Positions 56,532-64,000 of a stretch of DNA of 64,000 nucleotides are shown here, piece by piece (positions within the stretch are counted from its first letter, which is position 1; every line of letters begins with the position of its first letter). The DNA is taken from the NCBI GenBank assembly GCA_037903355.1, contig JBAJFE010000025.1, positions 1,302,001 through 1,366,000 on the forward strand, given 5' to 3'. The notes beneath the pieces are model-generated. The model searched no databases. It saw nothing but the letters and a program-made list of their open reading frames with translations, and was not told the DNA's origin. Both the position numbers and the translations under genes were made by a program. The DNA comes from Trichuris trichiura (lineage: Eukaryota; Nematoda; Enoplea; Trichinellida; Trichuridae).

Positions 56532-58536
56532 GGCTTGGGTTTATTATTATTGTTGTTGTTGTTGTTCTTCAAAGCAGGATGTTTTGTATCGGGCTGATGT
56601 TTCATGGTTTGTTAGATCTTCTACGGCTTTTCTCTTTTCCCGCTTTTCCACCTTCCACGGGAAAAGCTGTAGAAGATCTAACAAACCATATTATTGTTAT
56701 TATTTTTATTATTATTTCGCTAATAGTTGACCTGATGTTTACTGCAATTTAGAGGGAGTTGAATTCTTGGCTATGCGTAAAGTGCAACATGCTGTAGAAG
56801 TGTTCCGATTTTCTCTACTGCACATTTCATCATTTTCAATCAATTTTGAAAATCTTTTCGCTGATTATGAATAACTAGGATAACAGAAAACGCAGAGAAT
56901 TGAAAGAGCTATTGAATGATATATATCGTTCAATAGCTCTTTCATTTCTCTACGTATATATAATAATTTATGAATTCTAGCAATTATTAGAGAAGTATAA
57001 AAGAGAATTATAATATTAATACTCTTTCATTACTTATATATATATAGTGCTTCGTAATGTTTATACAACGTTAATTGTGTTGTTGAAGCTTTTTTGAACA
57101 CAGAGAGCTTTCTGGATCGACCTTTGCCAGTCTTCACCCGCGTTAATACGGTAGGGAAAACTGGCAAAATTAATGAGTGTAATTAAACTCGTGATTGCCC
57201 CTATCCTACTGGCATTGATGACAACGAAAGATTATCCCGCGAAGGCTCTCCGTGTTCAAAAAGTTCCGGTAAACGTTCTTTGCGCTCTACAGGTATTTTT
57301 CTAAGTTTCAAGGAAATCCATTTTAAAAAACCAAATTTTTAAAGTGACGTATGGCATATACGGAAAGTTGAAATCCCGAATAAACCCAAATTGCCAGTAT
57401 GCTTATTGCGAAACAGACCCAACTGCTGGACCCGCTTAGCTCTTGAATAGAGGAACCAATCCCGAAAATCAAGTTTCACGGGCACTCGCTTCTACTTGTC
57501 CTTTTATTTGCCTAATGCGGGTCTATTCGGGGTTATGGAACGCAAACTTAGTTGCAGTTGCGTCGCGAATAATTTTACTTTGAGTAAAAGGTTACAGTCT
57601 GTTTGTTTTACTCGTTTTTAAGTTGTTATGTAAAGGCGATTTCTTTGAGTGGGTTTGTTTTTTGCAGGTACACGCGAGGCAGCGTTCGTCCATGCCGTAA
57701 CGTCCGCCGGTGCAACGTTTATGATTACGCGAGATTGCAGCAGCGGAAAGTTGGAGAAATGCGGTTGCGATCGTAGCTACAATGGCTTCAATCGAGAGGG
57801 CTTTCATTGGGCGGGATGCTCGGACAACATCCGTTACGGAGCCGCATTTACTCGCCAATTTGTTGACGCCCACGAGCGTCGTAAGCACAAAAGTTTAGAG
57901 CTCGTTCAAATGAATCTTCACAACAACGAAGCTGGTAGAAAGGTGGTTGCATGTTTTGTTTTTATACTTTTATGTTATATGTTCTTGTCTTCGTGAGATA
58001 TAATTGGCCAACAGCCCTGTGAGAGATGGGCTGATACGTTAACCCTAAGAGCATAATGATCGTTTTAGATAATCGAGCGGCACATGAAGACTCAATGCAA
58101 ATGCCACGGGGTATCCGGTTCGTGCGAGCTGAAGACTTGCTGGCGCGCCATGCCAAGTTTTCGAGAAATTGGCCAAATGCTCAAGGCAAAATTTGACGGT
58201 GCCACCGAGGTGAAGCTTGGACAGGTGAACTATCGTCCGGGCTTGATTCCGGCTCATTCCCAATTCAAACCGCATACCGCAGAAGATCTGGTATACTTGC
58301 ACGAATCGCCCGACTATTGCGTGGCGAACAATAAAACCGGCTCGCTTGGTACGGTCGGCAGGGTGTGCAACAAAACTTCCAAAGCGATCGATGGTTGCGA
58401 GCTTTTGTGCTGCGGTCGAGGCTTTGTAACCCGCTACGAGCGCCTGGTTGAACGTTGCCATTGCAAATTCCATTGGTGTTGCTTCGTCAGATGCAAGGAA
58501 TGTGTTCGTACAGTCGAAGTGAATATTTGTTTGTAA
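53814..58536 (+). CDS. cwn-1: Wnt ligand, Wnt4/CWN-1 class
   Basis: This is a secreted, lipid-modified glycoprotein that signals through Frizzled. Four exons keep phase: 53814-53908, 55050-55282, 57668-57942, 58069-58536, giving 356 residues (human WNT4 351). Exon 1 is a signal peptide with hydrophobic core [17 protein letters not shown]. Landmarks are [64 protein letters not shown] (acylated Ser about 217), [47 protein letters not shown] and [15 protein letters not shown]. Sequons occur at NCS (about 93) and NKT. The first intron phase (CT|T) fits only with the exon 1 chosen. The frame is open further upstream, so Met at 53715 or 53769 is also possible. The sequence matches Wnt4 better than other Wnt classes. 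Confidence 0.95.
54579..54596. repeat. (CG)9 dinucleotide run
   Basis: Eighteen alternating C/G bases in Wnt intron 1 (53909-55049), a strong potential Z-DNA former. The rest of this intron shows CT runs near 54283-54300 and nothing else identifiable. Confidence 0.95.
56470..56530. repeat. (TAA)n microsatellite
   Basis: About 20 uninterrupted AAT units, followed by a shorter TTATTATTGTTGTTG stretch in the opposite sense. Confidence 0.95.
56604..56689. repeat. Hairpin with 28-nt arms beside the TAA array
   Basis: ATGGTTTGTTAGATCTTCTA pairs with TAGAAGATCTAACAAACCAT, extended by GCTTTTC/GAAAAGC across one mismatch; the loop is about 27 nt. ATTATTGTTATTATT follows directly. Confidence 0.85.
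56895..56950. repeat. Hairpin with 20+ bp stem
   Basis: GAAAGAGCTATTGAA and TTCAATAGCTCTTTC form a perfect core, with GAGAA/TTCTC outside and GAT/ATC inside. Confidence 0.85.
57091..57263. repeat. Foldback element, about 170 bp
   Basis: TTTTTGAACACAGAGAGCTTTC at the left is reversed and complemented, with two or three mismatches, at 57241-57263. A second inverted pair (TTTGCCAGT/ACTGGCAAA) lies inside. Confidence 0.75.
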
Positions 58537-59588
58537 CCATCACCTTACGTCCGTCCATTGGTCACCACGTCCGCTTGGAGCAAAATGGGGGGAAATCGTC
58601 GCTCTCTTTGCTGTCCGCAAGCGCGTCAGCTGCCAACCTTGTGCGAGGGAACACCGAAAGCCCGTTGGATCAATGCTTTTGACGAATAATTTGTGCATAT
58701 CGCTTGGAAACTGTGTAATTCAAGCAAATGCATTAAAAAAAACAATGTTGCCAGTGTTTCGGCATATTCGTCCGACAAGTCTGTGTCCATGTTTCAAAGT
58801 TGCAGCCTCTAATAAGTAGGATGGTAAAAAGTTTTGGAATAATTCCCGCTTCATTCGTGTGACGACTAGGGCGCCTATGAACTTGTTGCGAAACAATAAC
58901 CACTCGATTTTTAGCTGAATGTTCAACTCTATTACGAAATGAGAAGTGTTCTCCATCGATAGGCTGCTGTTTGCTTGTTGCTTTGATGAATTAGAAAAGT
59001 ATTTGCTATGGAAGGTCCAACGATGGATCTGTCCGTCGTCGCCGCGTTGTCACATGGTCGAAATGGATATTTTTCCGAGTATTCAAGAAGTGGCAAATCG
59101 TTTCGCAAAGAAAATTGTTTACGTTTGATGGGTTTGGCAGTTCAGTTTGTTGTTATTGCCAAGTTTTACGATCGCAGCTGGCGGGACAAAGCCAGCGGAC
59201 ATTTCGCTTTAATGTTTAGTTATTTTAGATTAACACTTGTAATAATGTGCTGTTTATTGAAGGCGAAAAAAAATTGACAGCGTGAAGCCATCAGCCTCGC
59301 ACATTATCGTCTGTTCGGTAATAGTTCGATGCTTGGAAGCGAATTCGGCTACGAGACAAGTGTGAGCATCAGCTTGAAACGGTTCAGGTAACTGACTACC
59401 TTTTCTTATTTTGTTCCGACGAGAGGGGGACCCTCATGGCGCCTTTGTGTTTTGCTGTTGTCCATTGTAATGAGATATGGCTTACTTCAGGCATTCAGGG
59501 TCAGATACGCTAAGATACGTTTGTCCCGTTTCATTCTTGCGACAATACTCGACGCGTTCAGGCTTTGATTCATCTCGTCTTTAAGGTT

Positions 59589-59645
<57 letters not shown>
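59589..59645. repeat. (TAA)n microsatellite
   Basis: About 19 units, ending TAAATG as do the arrays near 30040. Confidence 0.95.
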
Positions 59646-59648
<3 letters not shown>

Positions 59649-59760
59649 GTGGGGATGTTCCGTATTCAGTAATGCTTTAAAGTTTGCGGTTTCAACTGTT
59701 TGTTTGACGTTGTCGGTATTAAGAATTATTGACGTATTAAAATAATAAGGAAAGAATTGA

Positions 59761-59869
59761 TAGTTGGTCTTCTGGTTCACGGGTTTGACCTGTTGGATGT
59801 ATCTGTAAGTAATGTATTTACTTACAGATACATCAAACGGGCCAAAAGCGTGAATCAGATGACCAACTA
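59761..59869. repeat. Long imperfect hairpin, about 50-nt arms
   Basis: TAGTTGGTC pairs with GACCAACTA at the base, CTGGTTCACG with CGTGAATCAG, and GATGTATCTGTAAGTA with TACTTACAGATACATC at the top, with a loop of only a few bases. It has the shape of a miRNA precursor or a MITE. Confidence 0.8.
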
Positions 59870-61383
59870 TGAAACAACCTAAGCCTGCTAAAAGACACTC
59901 AGTCTTTCGAAATGTGGAAAGAATAGGAAATAAGGTGAAATTAAATAAGCAAGATGGAAATAGTGTTTCAATGAAGGTAATATAGCAGCATAACGACAAC
60001 GGAAGACAGAAAAAGAGAAAGCAGAAATTTCAAGCAATCTTTTCACGTTTGTTTCCATTCTTATCTTACGTTTTTTCTTTGGTTTTAGTTTTGTACTTCA
60101 TCACTCCTTCCATTTCCCCTTTTGCACATACTTTTATTTGTACTTCCAAATTATTCGAGTATATTTTTTTATTTTTGTTCTTTCGTATGTCGTAATAAAG
60201 CTAAGTTCAAAAACGAATGCTTTTTTGTATTTAAACTCTCGTCTTGGCACCTTTTCAGTCATCATTTCGACGTTGAGATGGCGAGACGAAGCTCGAAAGC
60301 TGGGCATCGTCTGAGGCAAATGGATATGACGTAATGCATTCCGCGAAATTATGCGTTAAAGATAATAAAAATATTTTTCCTTTTTCTATTTTTCTAAGTT
60401 GAGAGCTTGGTACTTTTTTACGCGTCTAATTAATGTCAGATGAAATGAAATAGAATAAAACTAGATGAGGCGGATGGATTAGCATAGGAACAAGTATAAG
60501 TAGAAAATAAATTCAAGAGAAACACAAGAAAACACCGTATATGTATTACCCTACGAGACGAGACTGTAATGGTCTAAAATCTTAGGATCAACCATAAGAA
60601 AATGTTTAAAAGTTTGCATTCGCATTCGCTTCGTGTTTTGCTGAAGTAGAGGGCGCTGCTAGCTAAGTATTAGCTTACGAATTTGAATTTAAAAAAATCT
60701 GCGCTTTCGAATCAATGCACTTCGTGCGTCCAAGCTTACCCGCCAACAGGTTTGAGCGCGTTTGATCGAATATACGGGAGGGAATTGATATATTACCTCC
60801 TCCTGACCTGATAATTCCTAAAATAGTCTTGGTGCTCTTACAGGACAATTGTGATCTTAGAAAAAATGAACATTTTTCAATAATATTTGTATCACTTAAG
60901 GCTCAGGTTCAACAACCCTAAGTTTGGGTGCCTCCTCACATCTCAGCATAGCTCAACGCAGCCGGTTTAACTGCCCAATTGGTTCATTATTGACAGACTT
61001 GCTAGGCAGAAGTTGTTGCTAAACTTTTAAAGGTTTAAAGCCTCTTCCTACACGCCAGTATGCATACACGCGATGTTTAAAATATTGAACAAGAGAAATA
61101 TAGGAATAAAAAGCGTTTTCCTTATTTTTATATTATGTTATTTTATTTTATATATTGTCTTTACCGTTTATTTGCCAGAAATATATTTGCCTAATTTTTT
61201 ATATTGTCTTTACCGTTTATTTGTGTTTGTTCGTATGCTATGTCATCCTGCTTACTCAATTTTGTTTTATTTCTTTTCATTTCACCGTATTTTTGTTGCA
61301 TAATCCCGAAGGGCAACAAAGCCAGGCGGATTTAAATCGCGGTCCGGCTTTAAACCATCACTGAAGTATCCCACAGTCACAGG

Positions 61384-61461
<78 letters not shown>
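61384..61461. repeat. (TTA)n microsatellite
   Basis: About 26 uninterrupted units, the longest in the window. Confidence 0.95.
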
Positions 61462-61463
<2 letters not shown>

Positions 61464-61627
61464 GAGCTAATGAATTTGAAAATATCCGCTCTTAGTAAAA
61501 GAAAAGTGAACTGAGCTTATTTGACCTTGGATACTTGTATTCCCTTTAGAAGGCATCTCCACTTTTACTTAGATGCAATATTTTTGTATATTAACATATT
61601 CTTCACGAACTGCTGAATAATTGACTT

Positions 61628-61687
61628 GGAAAGGACAACCACATTTATCTCCATATAAGGTTGTCCTAGTTGTTTGTCCTTTCCTTG
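61628..61687. repeat. Inverted repeat with two alternative pairings
   Basis: GGAAAGGACAACC can pair with GGTTGTCC nearby or with TTGTCCTTTCC at the far end, so two stems compete. Confidence 0.6.
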
Positions 61688-61962
61688 GCGTCGTCGAGTA
61701 TACGTTGAAATTTTTGAAGCTTTAGAAAAGTTTGCATAGTTGACTCCCTGAAGTGATCTTACGCGGTACGCGTAAATGCATCGCTGCTCTGTTTCTGGCG
61801 AAACGAAACTTCTCCTTTTTCGTGTCCATCTTTTGACTTCTTCAGCTCTCATAAGTCGTTGTACAAACTTGGACGACTGCCTTAAACGGCTGGGGAATTG
61901 ACACGATACGCTATGGGCTAATGCGCGTTGATTGGAAGCGCGTGCGCTTTTTCGAGACGAAA

Positions 61963-62018
<56 letters not shown>
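61963..62018. repeat. (TTA)n microsatellite
   Basis: About 18 units. A minus-strand frame through it begins with a poly-Asn run, an artefact of the repeat. Confidence 0.95.
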
Positions 62019-62470
62019 GGCAAACATATCAACTAGCATTGTTATACTTTGTTTTGAATTTTTGCTTACCTCCTGTGAGAGAGATACTGGCTGGCAGCGG
62101 GCTGAAAATGAAACAACAATTTAAGTTTACGAGTTTAACTTTATTCGCCCCGTTGAGTTGGGGGTGCGCTGGATGTGATTTATAAATTTAGACAAGAGGA
62201 CGTACCACGCTAATGGTTGTACATATGCGGGTGACAGTTAACGCGGCGTGTATGAAAGATGCTCTTGCTTTCGAAGCATCAAAGCAAGCCGCTCCATTCG
62301 ACGTTCCATAGGGAAATGGTTGGCGGAGGAAGTTGGCAATTACTTTGATGCGAAGGAACGAATAGGAAATGACCTATCTAAGCGCTATTAACTAATAGTA
62401 TACTCGGCTGATAGCAGCGCGTCTTCCTCGTTCGTCCGGATGGCAAAGAAAAATCGACCTGTGTACTTAC

Positions 62471-62645
62471 TGTTTGTTGCTTGAGTGAACATCCCTTTTG
62501 AAAATGGCACGCAATGGTTCCTTGCGGAAACAGAGTCGATTACAATTTTCGATAAGCGACCAATCGACTTGACGCGTACCGTGTCGTCGTCGTCGTTGCT
62601 TTTAATCTTTTGCCGAAAAGTTCGCCACCACCAATGGTCGTCCAT
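62471..62645 (-). CDS. Possible first or internal exon, unknown product
   Basis: The minus strand reads MDDHWWWRTFRQKIKS, then an Asp run, then a mixed sequence to QATN, ending one base before a consensus donor GTAAGT (62470). An acceptor-like CTTCTCTCAG lies just upstream at about 62659, so it could be internal. No family is recognised, and the plus strand is also open across part of it. Confidence 0.25.
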
Positions 62646-64000
62646 CCGTTTTGCCCAACTGAGAGAAGATGCTTCGCGCGCCTATTCTTGGCACCACTTG
62701 GAGCCCAGTGAGCCCACTACGATCCATTATTGCTCGAAGCGACGATTGCTTCTGGCTTCATGCGCGCGCGTCTGCTGACGACGAAGGTGTTTCGAATGTA
62801 ACGGCCTTTCTCCTTTATAACGAACACTTGATGCGACCAGTCCGGATCCCGACATTGCCGACGAAAGAAACGAAGACGGCGGCAATTGGTTTTCTGTCTC
62901 AATCGATCCGCATCGAACCAAACTATTCGGAGCGCTTTTTCTTAGCGACGAACAAGATTATTTTGGAGGGGTATTGGCGCCTGGCACAACGGATCTCTTA
63001 ACTGCGCAGCGCCGAGGTGCGCCCGTTGTTGGCCAACCAACCTGTGCTCTTTGCCACATCGGTAAGTCTATTCGCTTTAATTCATAAAGCTTCCATTTCA
63101 CTCTTTCGCCCAAAGACGCTTCCTTAGAAGGTCCTTCCCGCCAACGGCGTGGCTTTTTTTGTACGCTTGACGATAGCATGACCCCTCAAGTCATTTGAAT
63201 AACGATCGCGTCACGGTTAAAAATGAGACGGCTGAAATCTTTAGCTGTTCATATTGTATGCCAATTGTTTGTCATCTTTCCACGCCCACTGCTTTGACAG
63301 GTGGTGCGCGCCCAAGCTGCTTACCTGTTGCCTTTCACCTACCTGTAAGCCGTCAGAGATAAGGGAAAGAAGCCGCGTCAGCTGCCTTCGATAAGTTTCA
63401 CTAAATGGGAGAGGACGTAGACGTCTCTGTTTCTCATAACGTCTTTTCCGACGGTGCGTTTAAGGACAAACTCTACTTGCCAACTTATTGTTTGCCTCTC
63501 TCGCGAAGCAGTCAGCTTCGGCTACGACTATTTGCTATGTCATAGAGGTCGATGAAGAATGCGAGAATAGCATAGCGTGCTTAACCTAAGGTAGCATTTT
63601 TGCTTTTATTTGCCAATACTTCGACGTTCGCTTTGTGACCCTTTCGTCGGGTTATCTCTTTGCCTATGATCGGCTGCCTTGTGAAAGAGAGAGAGAAAGA
63701 AACTGACTACTATAAGAGCCATTGTGTACATTTAGAAGCACCGTGGGAGGTGGCTTAGTTTAGTCTACAAGAGTGGAGTCTACGCTTCAAAACTCTGCAT
63801 AGAGAGATAGTCGTTGGTAAGCTGAAACTTTATTTCACTCGTTCGCATAACGTCGTCGTCGTTGGAGCAACGATGCGCTTTAAAATCCTTGAATTACGAG
63901 CCTTTCTGTCAATACGACCCGTAAGGCACGCGAGGGCAAAACATATCCGTCGGGATTTAGGTGACTTTTTCCGAGCGTATATCTTTTTTCCCGAACGCCC

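Larger units (their letters stand above)
55283..57667 (+). other. Second Wnt intron with repeats and foldbacks
   Basis: The intron is flanked by GTAAGG and TTTTTGCAG. It carries a TAA array (56470-56530), hairpins at 56604-56689 and 56895-56950, a foldback at 57091-57263, and possible inverted ends CCCGAATAAACCC/GGGTCTATTCGGG between about 57378 and 57530. No exon was seen. Confidence 0.75.
58537..64000. other. Region downstream of Wnt, no recognised gene
   Basis: The first part is Wnt 3' untranslated region (ATTAAA near 58731). Beyond it are three TTA/TAA arrays, hairpins at 59761-59869 and 61628-61687, and one possible minus-strand exon at 62471-62645. The rightmost 1.4 kb has no supportable exon. 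Confidence 0.45.

Noticed and set aside
61565..62032. 155-codon minus-strand frame starting with poly-Asn
   Set aside because: The start is the microsatellite and the remainder shows no family resemblance or splice support.
62485..63001. Two overlapping plus-strand frames near the right end
   Set aside because: They would need a frameshift to join, and neither resembles a known protein. The minus-strand exon candidate there has better splice context.
1..64000. tRNA, rRNA or CRISPR arrays
   Set aside because: No cloverleaf with a T-loop GTTCGANTC and matching acceptor stem, no rRNA core sequence and no spaced direct repeats were seen by eye. A tRNAscan-type search was not possible.

Overview
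This window is animal nuclear DNA, most probably from a nematode. Genes are split by many introns, often only 45-70 nt long, with GT-AG borders. The best taxonomic marker is a synaptobrevin gene whose SNARE motif and C-terminal tail match nematode SNB-1 almost residue for residue. The base composition (roughly low 40s % GC by eye) and short introns would also suit an early-branching (clade I) nematode, but that is a guess. I assembled the gene models by hand, checking splice sites, reading phase and remembered family alignments. No search was run.

Layout, left to right. (1) 841-1137 (+): a small single-LIM protein resembling the LIM module of hillarin/LTD-1. (2) 5057-15114 (+), with a possible alternative first exon at 2488-2505: a polypyrimidine-tract-binding protein with four RRMs in 16 exons. 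It includes a 34-nt frame-breaking exon like the one mammals use for autoregulation. (3) 18050-28060 (+): a STRIP1/2 (FAR11-like) protein, a core subunit of STRIPAK. Its last intron (21781-27783) holds two Penelope-like retroelements, one inserted inside the other with a 16-bp target-site duplication and with hammerhead ribozymes in the terminal repeats. (4) 28502-31871 (+): a CYTH-domain protein starting 441 bp after STRIP. (5) 32879-33716 (-): synaptobrevin, whose start codon appears to be split by an intron. (6) 38236-43229 (+): Ro60/ROP-1, with TROVE and vWA domains. (7) 53814-58536 (+): a Wnt4-class ligand like nematode CWN-1.

Between genes, 43.2-53.8 kb and 58.5-64 kb hold no gene I can name, only a few tentative exons. 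Noncoding DNA carries seven long (TTA)n/(TAA)n arrays, often beside perfect or near-perfect hairpins, and several foldback elements of 100-200 bp. It also has an unexpected number of TGACGTCA palindromes, four of them in the 7 kb before Wnt. The genes do not form one pathway. Shared themes are RNA biology (PTB, Ro60) and signalling or secretion (STRIPAK, Wnt, synaptobrevin).
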